Below, piece after piece: positions 34,083 to 42,430 of a DNA stretch of 64,000 nucleotides. Origin of the DNA: Cuneatibacter sp. NSJ-177 (GTDB taxonomy: Bacteria; Bacillota; Clostridia; Lachnospirales; Lachnospiraceae). Position 1 is the stretch's first letter. Each line of letters opens with the position of its first letter. The position numbers were made by a program, and so were the translations under genes. The DNA lies in assembly GCF_022867805.1 (NCBI RefSeq), contig NZ_JALIFO010000002.1:186001-250000 (forward strand), read 5' to 3'. The notes beneath the pieces were generated by a model that saw only the letters and a list, made by a program, of their open reading frames with translations, had not been told where the DNA came from and ran no database searches.

Positions 34083-34721
34083 TTACTCGTTTGGGGATGG
34101 ATACTTTTTGAAAATGTTTTTATGGATTCCCATCCGCCGCAATTCCTCTGGATCGAAATCCGGAAAAGCAAGGACGGGCAGCGGCTCCGGTCCGTGCGGC
34201 CCGATTTTTTTCTCCATCCAAACCATGTTGTACCAGGTTCCGAATTTATACCCGCATTGATGAAATTCCCCAACGAGTTGATACCCCATATGTTCGTGAA
34301 ACTGCACACTGTTTTTTGTCAAATACTGGTCTTCGGTTTCTGGATAGCCGATGCAGGCGTTCAGATTCCGGATATTTTGTGCTTTGGATATTTCCTCTAA
34401 GGCATGGTAGAGAATTTTTCCAACGCCCTTCCCCTTTTGATCTTCTCTCACATAAATACTCACTTCCGCAGACCAGTCATAGGCGCTTCTCCCAATAAAC
34501 GGCCCGGTATACGCATAGCCTAAAAGGATTCCGTTTTTTTCCGCAACGAGGTAAGGATAGCGTTTCAACGTACGTTTCATCCTCTCCTCCCATTCCCGGA
34601 GGTCCGGCACCTCATATTCAAATGTGATTGCCGTTTTTGTTACATATGGCGCGTAAATGCGGAGGATTTCTTCCGCATCGTCCAGTCCGGCGGTTCGGAT
34701 ATTGATCTCATTTGGATTCAT
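34083..34721 (-). CDS. GNAT-family N-acetyltransferase, phosphinothricin-acetyltransferase-like
   Basis: A 212-residue acetyltransferase; the start at 34721 ('MNPNEINIRTAGLDDAEEIL') has AGGAGA upstream. It carries the GNAT acetyl-CoA motif ('SIYVREDQKGKGVGKILYHA') and 'YPETEDQYLTKNSVQFHEHMGYQLVGEF', the layout of the phosphinothricin N-acetyltransferase subgroup (PPT/BAR-type). About 35 residues at the end ('PHGPEPLPVLAFPDFDPEEL') extend beyond the usual domain. The true substrate is unknown; family members act on amino-acid-like compounds. It stands alone between gap and the cobalamin element. Confidence 0.8.
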   Translation of the reverse strand: MNPNEINIRTAGLDDAEEILRIYAPYVTKTAITFEYEVPDLREWEERMKRTLKRYPYLVAEKNGILLGYAYTGPFIGRSAYDWSAEVSIYVREDQKGKGVGKILYHALEEISKAQNIRNLNACIGYPETEDQYLTKNSVQFHEHMGYQLVGEFHQCGYKFGTWYNMVWMEKKIGPHGPEPLPVLAFPDFDPEELRRMGIHKNIFKKYPSPNE

Positions 34722-34950
34722 GCCCCTATCTCCTGTCAAATCCCTGTCTCCTCTCTTGTCAAACATGATTATACTTCATTACGCCCTCAAGAATCAATGC
34801 TGGATCCTGCATTTTTCCAGTACACCGGCAACGATTTCTTATTGCCAGGCAGTCCTGCCGGCGGGAAGACCGGGTAAATTATTTTTTTCACAGGCCTTGC
34901 TTTTACGGCTGTTCTGTCATATAATAAAAATGAGTTTCATATTGCACGTT
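34722..34950. other. Spacer between the acetyltransferase and the cobalamin riboswitch
   Basis: No gene seen. It holds the AT-rich promoter region for the riboswitch transcript and the promoter of the acetyltransferase. Confidence 0.3.
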
Positions 34951-35100
34951 ATAAGTGCCTGTCAAAAACAGGTGAAAAGGGAATCCGGTGTAAATCCGGA
35001 GCTGTCTCGCAGCTGTGAGCGGGGAGCGCCTCTCAAATACCACTGAGAAATCGGGAAGGGAGAGCAGCGTTTGGATCCGCAAGTCAGAAGACCTGCTTAT
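34951..35100 (+). promoter_or_regulatory. Cobalamin riboswitch with no coding gene directly downstream
   Basis: The plus strand reads the class consensus in order: AAGTGCCTGTC, GTGAAAAGGGAATCCGGTG, AATCCGGAGC, the CTGTCTCGCAGCTG and GAGCGGGGAG part, TACCACTGAGAAATCGGGAA, and AAGTCAGAAGACCTGCTT. This is a complete adenosylcobalamin-type aptamer. A terminator hairpin follows at 35176-35204. No plus-strand gene follows for well over 1.5 kb; murA lies on the other strand. Confidence 0.9.
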
Positions 35101-35175
35101 AATAAGATTTATCGACGACCCACCCAGATGGCAGATAGATGAAGGGATGCGAGAAGGAATCGCGCCCATCAGGAT

Positions 35176-35204
35176 GCCGCTTAAAAGAGCGGTTTTATTT
35201 TTTC
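35176..35204 (+). terminator. Terminator of the cobalamin riboswitch
   Basis: CCGCT pairs with AGCGG and is followed by TTTTATTTTTT on the plus strand, about 75 bases after the aptamer. Confidence 0.7.
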
Positions 35205-35359
35205 CTGATTCTGAGACGGGAAACCGTACGTGCTTATGAACTTTTACTCTTCGAATCCCGCACCCGCAGCTTTGCCGCCCTAGCCAAGCAAAAAAGCTGC
35301 CTGCGGGCAGGGAGGACGGATCGGACCGTTCTTTCCCAATCTCTCTATACCTTTTAGGA

Positions 35360-35400
35360 AGCCTCCCCAGCGTGGATAACTGGGGAGGCTTTCGTATTTC
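35360..35400 (+). terminator. Second plus-strand terminator behind the riboswitch
   Basis: AGCCTCCCCAG pairs with CTGGGGAGGCT (loop of 9) and is followed by TTCGTATTTCC. It could end a short RNA that begins at the riboswitch. Confidence 0.65.
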
Positions 35401-35410
35401 CGGAAAAGCC

Positions 35411-35460
35411 GAGAAGAAAAGAGTGACCGAACCTTGACGTCCAGTCACTCTTTTCTTCTC
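35411..35460 (-). terminator. Terminator after murA
   Basis: Perfect 17-base arms (GAGAAGAAAAGAGTGAC and its complement) with a 16-base loop, just past the murA stop at 35495. Confidence 0.75.
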
Positions 35461-35494
35461 ATGCTTGTCCGATCCCTTTTTCAATTCTTCCCTG

Positions 35495-36784
35495 TCAGCC
35501 CACGCGGAGCCGGAATTTCCGCGCTTCCCGCTCGTCGCTGACCAGTTCAATCATTGCTCCCAAGCCCTGGAGCTTTTTATCAAAGCCTTCGTATCCACGA
35601 AGAATGTATTCGATGTTATCTACGGTCGTGATTCCCTCGGCGCTTAATCCCGCCAGCACCAGCGCGGCTCCGGCCCGCAGATCCGGCGCTACCAGCTCGG
35701 CTCCGGTCAGGCGGTTGACGCCGTCGATCACAGCCACATTGCTCTCAACCTTGATCTGAGCTCCCATCTTGGTCAGCTCGTCCACATACTTGAATCGATT
35801 TTCAAAGATACTTTCGGTTACAATCCCTGTCCCGCCGGCCAGCGTCAGCGTCACACACATCTGAGGCTGCATGTCCGTCGGAAATCCGGGGTACGGCAGA
35901 GTCTTTACATTACAGGAACGAAGCTGGGGCTTCCCGACGACACGGATCGTATCGTCAAACTCAGCTACCTCGCAGCCCATCTCCAAAAGTTTCGAGGAGA
36001 CCGCCTCCATGTGCTTTGGAATCACATTCTTCACCATCACGTCGCCCTTTGTCACCGCGGCGGCGAACATGAAGGTACCGGCTTCAATCTGATCCGGGAT
36101 GATCGTGTACTCCGTGCCGTGGAGCCGCTCCACGCCGCGGATCCGGATCACGTCGGTCCCGGCCCCCTTAATGTTGGCTCCCATGGAATTCAGCATATTG
36201 GCGACGTCCACCACATGAGGCTCCTTGGCGGCGTTCTCGATGGTGGTGTTGCCCAGGGCCAGCACAGCGGCCAGCATCACATTGATCGTCGCTCCCACCG
36301 AAACCATATCCAGATAGATATGCCCGCCGGCCAACTGCTTCGCATCGGCGATCACGCAGCCGTGGAGCACGTCCACCTGAGCATTCATCGCGCGGAAGCC
36401 TTTTAAATGCTGGTCGATGGGACGGCTCCCGATATTGCAGCCTCCGGGGAGGGCTACCTCCGCATGACGGTATTTTCCGAGCAGAGCGCCTAAAAGGTAA
36501 TAGCCGGCCCGGATTTTCCTGATGTAGGCATTATCCACGCGAACCTTGTGGATATTGCTCCCGTTAATTTTGACCGAATGGTTGTCCCGCCGTTCTACGA
36601 TGACACCGATCTCCCGCATGGCATCCAGCAGGACCCGGATATCCTGGACATCCGGCAGGTTGTCTATGAAGACAGGCTCATCGGTCATGATGGCAGCCGC
36701 CAGAATTCCTAATGCAGCATTCTTAGCGCCGCTGATTACCACTTCGCCGACCAGAGGGTTTCCCCCCTTCATGATATATTGCAT
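35495..36784 (-). CDS. murA: UDP-N-acetylglucosamine 1-carboxyvinyltransferase
   Basis: A 429-residue MurA: the first step of peptidoglycan synthesis, transferring enolpyruvate from PEP to UDP-GlcNAc. The active-site Cys is at about 116 ('ALPGGCNIGSRPIDQHLKGF'), the fosfomycin target. Standard length; the start 'MQYIMKGGNPLVGEVVISGAKN' has no upstream extension in frame. It follows the unknown anchored protein gene on the same strand only after about 260 bases, so it probably has its own promoter. Confidence 0.95.
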   Translation of the reverse strand: MQYIMKGGNPLVGEVVISGAKNAALGILAAAIMTDEPVFIDNLPDVQDIRVLLDAMREIGVIVERRDNHSVKINGSNIHKVRVDNAYIRKIRAGYYLLGALLGKYRHAEVALPGGCNIGSRPIDQHLKGFRAMNAQVDVLHGCVIADAKQLAGGHIYLDMVSVGATINVMLAAVLALGNTTIENAAKEPHVVDVANMLNSMGANIKGAGTDVIRIRGVERLHGTEYTIIPDQIEAGTFMFAAAVTKGDVMVKNVIPKHMEAVSSKLLEMGCEVAEFDDTIRVVGKPQLRSCNVKTLPYPGFPTDMQPQMCVTLTLAGGTGIVTESIFENRFKYVDELTKMGAQIKVESNVAVIDGVNRLTGAELVAPDLRAGAALVLAGLSAEGITTVDNIEYILRGYEGFDKKLQGLGAMIELVSDEREARKFRLRVG

Positions 36785-37043
36785 GTTCAGACTCCCCTGA
36801 CTAATTGGTTTCTCTCACTGAATGTTATTTTACCATTATCCGTAAAGTTTGTAAAGATTTTTTAACATTTGAAAATAGGACAAGCAGCCCGGAAAGCCCG
36901 GAAAAGACCGCATTTTTCCTCTTTTTCCGCCACATCTTGACCTTCTGTGTCGATCCGGCAACAAGATGTGGCGCTCTGGATATTAATTCTTTTTTACATT
37001 TATTTCCTGGTTTTCCGGGGCTTCCCTTCTTATTTCACATACC

Positions 37044-39614
37044 CTATTTCACATAGCCCAGGAACTGGCTTCCGGCTTGCCGGAAATATTCCTCCGCATC
37101 GTTCTGTCCCTTTTTAAAGACGGTCCCTCCCACCGGGTCATAAAGCTCCACATTGTACTGATCGTATCCAATCAGCAAAATGGGCCCCAAGTCCTCGCTG
37201 AGGGCAATCACCGGCGTCCCCAGGTTCAGGTAATAGAATAATTGCTTCAGGGTACAGCCGCTCAAATCCATCACTGTGCCGGGGAGAAGTTCCGAGAGGA
37301 TCGCCTGGGCATTTTCTCCCGACGCCAGCCGGTCGGAGATGTCTTCCTTTACTCCTTCTTTTCGCAGGATTCCCGTAATACAGCCTTTCAGCCGGTCACT
37401 CGCGCCGGTAACCACAGCTTCCTCCGGAATCGTAATGCTGACGCTTGACTTCCGCTCCGTCCGGCGCCAAATCGAATTCCCCTTGCTGTCGGTCACCCAG
37501 CCCATCTGGTCGTAAATCAGAGAGATCGCCTCCCCGGCCCGGTCCCGGATCTCCTGGAGATGGCCGTAGGCATAGGCATAATAACGGGTGTGTGCCGGCG
37601 TCCCGGCATAATGGGAAAGATCCATGGAGGATCCCTCGCCGTACAAAATCTTGTTGGGAGACGTTACGCTTAAGGTCTTCTTCCCCTCGCTGGCGGAGGT
37701 AAACGGCAGATACCAGATCCTCTCCCGCTTTTCCCCTTCTTTTTGAGCCAAGGTTTCCTTCACCGGCCCGGTCTCCGCGCTGCTCTGCATCAGCGTATCC
37801 TCGTCGATGTACTCGAAATCACCGGAAGCATTTTTCTTGAGGCGGCTCAAATGCACCTGGCCTTCCCCCACCGACACCGACGAGATATAGATCCCATCAT
37901 ACTGATAGCGGGAAATCTCCTTCCCCTCCTGGTCGGTGATGGTCAGCGCGTACTGCGGGTACAGGGCTTCCAGGCCGGAGCGCTGAATCTCCGAGGTCCG
38001 GCCGATGCTCAGGATAAAGTCCTGATCAATGAATCCCTGGGTCCGCAGATATTCCCCGTCCCCTGCTTCCAGCACATGGCTTTCTCCGGAATCCAGATAT
38101 AAGACCCGGACCGAATCCGCCTCCTGGAGGTTGTCCCCCTGCTGCCAGGCGATCGCATCCTGGGCCTTGTTGACGACCAGCCCGCGCGCCTCGGCATTTT
38201 CCACCACCACGACAAACTCATTGCCCACATAGTCCACCGCATAGACATTGTTGTCGAATTTCAGGTAGAGAAGTTCCCGGCTGCTCTTGTAGGCCAGGGT
38301 GTCGATGCCTTCCTTTAAGACCTGATACGGCTTGTCCGAGGCAATATAGAACACTTCCTGGAGCGCATTGTCCGCTTTCACGTACCGGTAATAGGAAAGG
38401 CCGGTCTGCCCTTCGTGGGCGCCCTGGTTCATATAACCGAAGACAAAGAACTCCACATTCCCGTAGTTGTCCACGTTTACGGTACGGATCCCGTACTCCT
38501 GATGGTTGCGGCGCCAGCCTTCCTCTTTGTCGTCCCGGAAGGTGAAGATCTTAACGGCTTCCTGATTTTCCGGGCAATAACTCCAAAGCTCGCCGTTGAC
38601 CACGAACACCTGGTACTCTTTCTCGCCGTTATCTTTGCTGGCAGGCTTTCCGGACTCGGAGAGGGAAATCCGCTCCGGCATCGTCACACCGAATTCAATG
38701 CCCTCCCCTGTGATGGTGTCGGAGGACGCTTCGAAAATCTGGTTGACATTTCGCTCATAGGCCATCAGATAAAACCGCTGCGGCGACCAGTTCAGGCAAA
38801 AATACTCTTCCGCAAGATAAGTGCCGATCCGGTCGTTTTCTCCCTCCGCCTGCAGTTCATAGCGCACCAGGAAGGAACCAAAGGTCTGATTCATCTGCAA
38901 AATCTGAACCTGTGGCTCCCCTACCTGGATGGGGGAGAGGTCCGCCCAGGTGATCTGGTCAAAGCTGGAGCGGATGTTCGTGTAGGCCAGCGTGCCGTTG
39001 TCCGCCGACTTGTCAGACTCCAGGTTTACCGCAAAGTTATTGCTGTCCGTTTTCGTGAAGGTCTCGTCGTGGAACCCGTTCACGTAATCCAGCATTTCCT
39101 TTGTCTTCATATCCTGGCCCCAGAGAATCCGGGTATAATAGGAGACTGCCTCCCGGTCTTTTGTGGATACCAGAATGCGGAGGCGGTACTCGGTATTGCG
39201 TCCGATCAAATCCTGCACGGGGATTTCCGCCTGGATCCGGCCGTCCTTTTCCTGCCAGTCGGAAATCGTGTTCCGCTCGATCAGGCTGCTGCCATCCAGG
39301 GTACGGATCTCATAGGAAAGACCGGTCACCGTGTTTCCGTAGGAGGAAATTGTCACCGGCAGCTTCCGGTCTTCCGGCAGCGGCGTCAGGGTCTCGCCCA
39401 TGTAGGCCTCGTCCATCTCCGCCGTGTAGCCGTAGAGTACATTGACCTCCTGATCCTCCACCGTCAAAGTAACCACCGGCAGGGTGGCCGGTTCCATGGC
39501 TTCATAGGAAACGGTATCCCCTTCCCGGTCTCTGGTCAGAAGGAAAAATACGACAATGGCCACCACCAAAAAGATGCCGGCCAAAATCAAGATTTTCTTT
39601 AAAACTTTTCCCAT
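37044..39614 (-). CDS. Large membrane-anchored extracytoplasmic protein, unknown function
   Basis: An 856-residue protein with one N-terminal membrane helix ('ILILAGIFLVVAIVVFFLLT') and an outside domain rich in beta structure. Central repeats resemble propeller-like blades ('YLYLDSGESHVLEAGDGE' region), and the last 100 residues ('TLKQLFYYLNLGTPVIALS' then 'LIGYDQYNVELYDP') are loosely like the C39-peptidase fold but lack the usual His, so no catalytic claim is made. The start codon directly follows the dCMP deaminase stop (TAA then ATG), and its SD lies inside that gene, so translation is coupled. It is the last gene of a five-gene operon. I do not recognise a family. Confidence 0.75.
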   Translation of the reverse strand: MGKVLKKILILAGIFLVVAIVVFFLLTRDREGDTVSYEAMEPATLPVVTLTVEDQEVNVLYGYTAEMDEAYMGETLTPLPEDRKLPVTISSYGNTVTGLSYEIRTLDGSSLIERNTISDWQEKDGRIQAEIPVQDLIGRNTEYRLRILVSTKDREAVSYYTRILWGQDMKTKEMLDYVNGFHDETFTKTDSNNFAVNLESDKSADNGTLAYTNIRSSFDQITWADLSPIQVGEPQVQILQMNQTFGSFLVRYELQAEGENDRIGTYLAEEYFCLNWSPQRFYLMAYERNVNQIFEASSDTITGEGIEFGVTMPERISLSESGKPASKDNGEKEYQVFVVNGELWSYCPENQEAVKIFTFRDDKEEGWRRNHQEYGIRTVNVDNYGNVEFFVFGYMNQGAHEGQTGLSYYRYVKADNALQEVFYIASDKPYQVLKEGIDTLAYKSSRELLYLKFDNNVYAVDYVGNEFVVVVENAEARGLVVNKAQDAIAWQQGDNLQEADSVRVLYLDSGESHVLEAGDGEYLRTQGFIDQDFILSIGRTSEIQRSGLEALYPQYALTITDQEGKEISRYQYDGIYISSVSVGEGQVHLSRLKKNASGDFEYIDEDTLMQSSAETGPVKETLAQKEGEKRERIWYLPFTSASEGKKTLSVTSPNKILYGEGSSMDLSHYAGTPAHTRYYAYAYGHLQEIRDRAGEAISLIYDQMGWVTDSKGNSIWRRTERKSSVSITIPEEAVVTGASDRLKGCITGILRKEGVKEDISDRLASGENAQAILSELLPGTVMDLSGCTLKQLFYYLNLGTPVIALSEDLGPILLIGYDQYNVELYDPVGGTVFKKGQNDAEEYFRQAGSQFLGYVK

Positions 39615-40097
39615 TTATAACTCCAGTTCAACTTTTCGTCCCGTTTTCTGGTACTGGTAATACCGGACGCCGGCTGCGTCGAACATCCGCTTGGATGCCC
39701 GGACGGCATCGGAATCCGGATACTTATCCATCTCATAAACCACGGTACGGATCCCGGCCTGGATGATCGCCTTTGCGCACTCATTGCAGGGGAAAAGGCT
39801 CACGTAAAGTTTGCTCCCTTCCAGACTGCCTCCCCGGTAATTTAAAATCGCATTGAGCTCGCTGTGGGTCACGTAGAGATACTTGGCGTCCAGCCCTTCC
39901 GCTTCCCGCGACCAGGGAAACTCATCGTCCGAACATCCGCTGGGAAATCCATTGTATCCCATGGAGAGAATCTTGTTGTCTGCGCTGACGATGCAGGCGC
40001 CGACCTGGGTGTTCGGATCCTTGGAGCGCTCAGCGCTGAGCTTAGCCACTCCCATAAAATACTCATCCCAGGTAATGTAACTATTCCGTTTTTCCAT
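39615..40097 (-). CDS. dCMP deaminase / ComEB-type cytidine deaminase
   Basis: A 160-residue protein with the zinc signature 'HSELNAILNY' (His and Glu) and 'PCNECAKAII' (two Cys). It matches dCMP deaminases (ComEB group), which make dUMP for thymidylate synthesis. The start at 40097 (MEKRNSYITWDEYFMG) follows a GGGGG-rich SD, 13 bases past the rpiB stop; an in-frame Met eight residues upstream overlaps rpiB. It is in the operon with tsaC, the phosphatase and rpiB. Confidence 0.88.
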   Translation of the reverse strand: MEKRNSYITWDEYFMGVAKLSAERSKDPNTQVGACIVSADNKILSMGYNGFPSGCSDDEFPWSREAEGLDAKYLYVTHSELNAILNYRGGSLEGSKLYVSLFPCNECAKAIIQAGIRTVVYEMDKYPDSDAVRASKRMFDAAGVRYYQYQKTGRKVELEL

Positions 40098-40110
40098 GTC
40101 CGCCCCCGTC

Positions 40111-40539
40111 TTACTCTTCAATCTTGGAAATTCTCCGCATATGGCGCTCGTCCCCGGAAAACTCTGTGTTCAGAAACGTTTCTGCAATCTTAAGCGCCAG
40201 GCCGGAACCTAAAACACGTGCGCCCAGGCAGAGTACATTCGCATCGTTGTGTTCTCTGGTCATCTGCGCGGAAAAACAGTCTCCGCAGAGAGCGGCGCGG
40301 ATCCCCTTTACCTTATTCGCCGCCAGGCACATGCCGATGCCGGTGCCGCAGATCAGAATTCCTTTTTCGCACTCTCCGTCCGCCACCGCATGGGCCACCG
40401 CGTGGGCATATTCCGGGTAATCACAGGATTTCTCATCGTAACAGCCAAAATCCTTATATTCCAGGCCTTTCTTTTCCAGATAGGCAATCAGTTCCTGTTT
40501 CAGGGCGTATCCGCCGTGATCGCTTCCCAGTGCTATCAT
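40111..40539 (-). CDS. rpiB: Ribose-5-phosphate isomerase B
   Basis: A 142-residue RpiB with 'IALGSDHGGYALKQELIAYL', the catalytic Cys in 'GILICGTGIGMCLAANK' and 'EHNDANVLCLGARVLG'. It interconverts ribose-5-phosphate and ribulose-5-phosphate. It overlaps the phosphatase gene by four bases (ATGA). Confidence 0.95.
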   Translation of the reverse strand: MIALGSDHGGYALKQELIAYLEKKGLEYKDFGCYDEKSCDYPEYAHAVAHAVADGECEKGILICGTGIGMCLAANKVKGIRAALCGDCFSAQMTREHNDANVLCLGARVLGSGLALKIAETFLNTEFSGDERHMRRISKIEE

Positions 40540-40997
40540 ATCGTGTCCTCCTTTAGTAATTTTTCCGCCGCCATCTTCACCATCAGATCAATATATTCAT
40601 AGCATGCCCCATATTCTGCCAGCGTACCCCCGTGAGGCTGATTGATGTCTCCGGGTTTCCGGACAAACTCTCCGATGGAATAGATGTCGGCTCTTCCGTT
40701 AAAGCATTCCTTCGCCTGACTGCTTTCATACTCGGTCATGGTCAGCACCAGCGTGCCTTCCTCCTCCAGGTCCGAGAGAGTCAGCTGTTCGGAGCTCTCC
40801 TTGGAAGGCTTCAGCTGGTTCCCCTTTAAAACCGCGACAGCCTTCGGGTTCATGGGTTCCGGAAACAAGACCACCAATCCCCGCGAGAGCACTTGAAGTT
40901 TCTTCTTCCGGTTCACACTGTTCATGACCGCCTCGGCCATAATGCTCCGGCATGTATTGTCAATGCAGACAAAGATCACTTTATGATAGGTTTTCAT
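40536..40997 (-). CDS. Low-molecular-weight phosphotyrosine phosphatase-type protein
   Basis: A 153-residue protein with the P-loop 'FVCIDNTCRSIMAEAV' (C-x5-R), the mark of the LMW-PTPase family; the usual glycine of the loop is replaced by Asp. Members dephosphorylate protein tyrosine or arginine. The second domain motif DPxG is replaced by 'RKPGDINQPHGG'. It overlaps tsaC by 17 bases and rpiB by four. Confidence 0.8.
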   Translation of the reverse strand: MKTYHKVIFVCIDNTCRSIMAEAVMNSVNRKKKLQVLSRGLVVLFPEPMNPKAVAVLKGNQLKPSKESSEQLTLSDLEEEGTLVLTMTEYESSQAKECFNGRADIYSIGEFVRKPGDINQPHGGTLAEYGACYEYIDLMVKMAAEKLLKEDTI

Positions 40998-42057
40998 CTT
41001 CGCCTCCCGCCGGAAGAACCCGGTATCCGGCCGCCTTCACCAGCCGGTTCATAATCGCCGCCCCCAGAGGGCCGTCCGAAAAGGCTTCAGAAAAAACATA
41101 CTCTGCTTCCTCCTCGTCAAATTCCCGCAGGCAGCGGTACAGATTGTGGGCGATGGTCTTCTCATCGGCCCGTGTGCCGACGGTTTTCACCAGAGACGCA
41201 TCATAGCGCCCCCTGCTTTCCTCCGGGCACAAAATCCCAACGCGAAATCCCAAGGCTTTCTTTTCTCCGGCCAGAGCGGCAATCGCCTTCACGACTGCCT
41301 CCGTATCCCCCTCCACAATCGTAAGCTCCGCCTTCGGCGCATAGTGCCGGTACTTCATCCCCGGCGCCTTCGGGCGCAGGTTTGGATCCGGCTTTCCCAG
41401 GATAGCAGGGTCAAAATCCCCCTGCCCCAGGACCTCCCGCATCTGCTCAAGGCTGATGTAGCCCGGCCGCAGGATCAGCGGCGTCTCTCCGGTCACATCG
41501 ATGATCGTGGATTCCAGCCCGATCTCCACCGGCCCCGCGTCCAAGATCATATCGACCCGGCCGGACAGGTCCTCGGCCACATGCTCCGCTGTAGTCGGGC
41601 TTGGATGGCCGGATAAATTCGCGCTGGGCGCCGCAACCGGAACCCCGGCTTCCCGGATCAGCTCCTGCGCCACCGGATGGCTGGGAAAACGAACAGCCAC
41701 CGTGTTCAGCCCCCCCGTGCTTTCATCCGGCACTCTCTCGCTTTTCTCAAAGATCAGCGTCAAAGGTCCCGGCCAAAACGCATCCATCAAACGCACGGCC
41801 GCCTCCGGAATCCGCTTCACCAGAGGGGAAAGTTCGCTTCGGTCTGAGATGTGAAGAATCAAAGGATTATCCGAGGGTCTTCCCTTTGCCGCATAAATGC
41901 GGGAGGATGCCTGCGGATCCAGGCCGTTTCCGCCGAGGCCATAGACGGTTTCGGTGGGGAATGCCACAAGTTTTCCCTCTCTCAGAAGCTTGGCCGCGCG
42001 CAAAATAGCCGGGCGGCGCTCTTCTTTTGTTGTCATCGGACAGATTTCCGTTTTCAT
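40981..42057 (-). CDS. tsaC: L-threonylcarbamoyladenylate synthase (Sua5/YwlC type)
   Basis: A 358-residue protein: the N-terminal YrdC domain ('GKLVAFPTETVYGLGGNGL', 'KGRPSDNPLILHI') and a C-terminal Sua5 domain. It makes threonylcarbamoyl-AMP for the t6A37 modification of tRNA. The length fits Sua5 rather than the short TsaC. The operon promoter is at 42100-42128, and four further genes follow with overlaps or very short gaps. Confidence 0.93.
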   Translation of the reverse strand: MKTEICPMTTKEERRPAILRAAKLLREGKLVAFPTETVYGLGGNGLDPQASSRIYAAKGRPSDNPLILHISDRSELSPLVKRIPEAAVRLMDAFWPGPLTLIFEKSERVPDESTGGLNTVAVRFPSHPVAQELIREAGVPVAAPSANLSGHPSPTTAEHVAEDLSGRVDMILDAGPVEIGLESTIIDVTGETPLILRPGYISLEQMREVLGQGDFDPAILGKPDPNLRPKAPGMKYRHYAPKAELTIVEGDTEAVVKAIAALAGEKKALGFRVGILCPEESRGRYDASLVKTVGTRADEKTIAHNLYRCLREFDEEEAEYVFSEAFSDGPLGAAIMNRLVKAAGYRVLPAGGEDENLS

Positions 42058-42099
42058 TGCGCCCCATTCCTTTGATTGTTATTCTTTCCAGGTGATATG

Positions 42100-42128
42100 A
42101 TTATAGCATCAAGGGGAGAAGGATTCAA
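42100..42128 (-). promoter_or_regulatory. Promoter of the tsaC operon
   Basis: TTGAAT (42128-42123), 17 bases, perfect TATAAT (42105-42100) on the minus strand, 43 bases before tsaC. Confidence 0.8.
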
Positions 42129-42344
42129 TAAGAAATCGAGGGAGGCGGCGGAGGCTTCCAAGTAGGCGGTTCCTTCTCCCAAAAAACCGAGGGTATTGTT
42201 AGGTTCTTCTTCGGTTTTCCTCCTGAACTTACCACTTTTTCCAGACCCTTTCCGCACATTTTTTTCAATTTTTCCCCAAACTGAATTCTTTTTTCAAAAC
42301 CGGCTCTTTTCTTATCTGCTGTTCATCATCTGAAAAATCGTTCG

Positions 42345-42374
42345 TTTACAGCCTGTACTATCTCTGCATATAGT
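42345..42374 (+). promoter_or_regulatory. Promoter of the esterase lipoprotein gene
   Basis: TTTACA (42345-42350), 18 bases, TATAGT (42369-42374), 57 bases before the start at 42431. Confidence 0.65.
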
Positions 42375-42430
42375 ATAGAGGAAGAAAGAACGCGCGCCCT
42401 TTCGTCAGAATTTATTTTTGGGAGGTTAAT

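Larger units (their letters stand above)
35101..35410. other. Stretch behind the cobalamin riboswitch without a clear gene
   Basis: It contains terminators at 35176-35204 and 35360-35400 and only very short reading frames, such as a 14-codon one from 35237. The transcript could be a small regulatory RNA, or the target gene may have been lost. Confidence 0.4.
42058..42430. other. Divergent intergenic region between tsaC and the esterase gene
   Basis: No gene seen. It holds promoters in both directions (42100-42128 minus, 42345-42374 plus) and an AACCGA/TCGGTT inverted repeat at about 42180-42220. Confidence 0.4.

Noticed and set aside
35139-35357. 72-codon frame behind the cobalamin riboswitch as its target gene
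   Set aside because: It crosses the terminator at 35176-35204, has no SD at its start and a random-looking composition with many rare patterns.
35101-35400. ANTAR-binding dual hairpins as in EutX behind the cobalamin riboswitch
   Set aside because: The hairpins present have 6- and 9-base loops without the A1/G4 pattern I would expect, so the analogy stays only a hypothesis.
37044-37400. C39-type cysteine peptidase at the end of the 856-residue protein
   Set aside because: The 'LIGYDQYNVELYDP' part is similar, but the catalytic His is missing and the Cys position does not fit.
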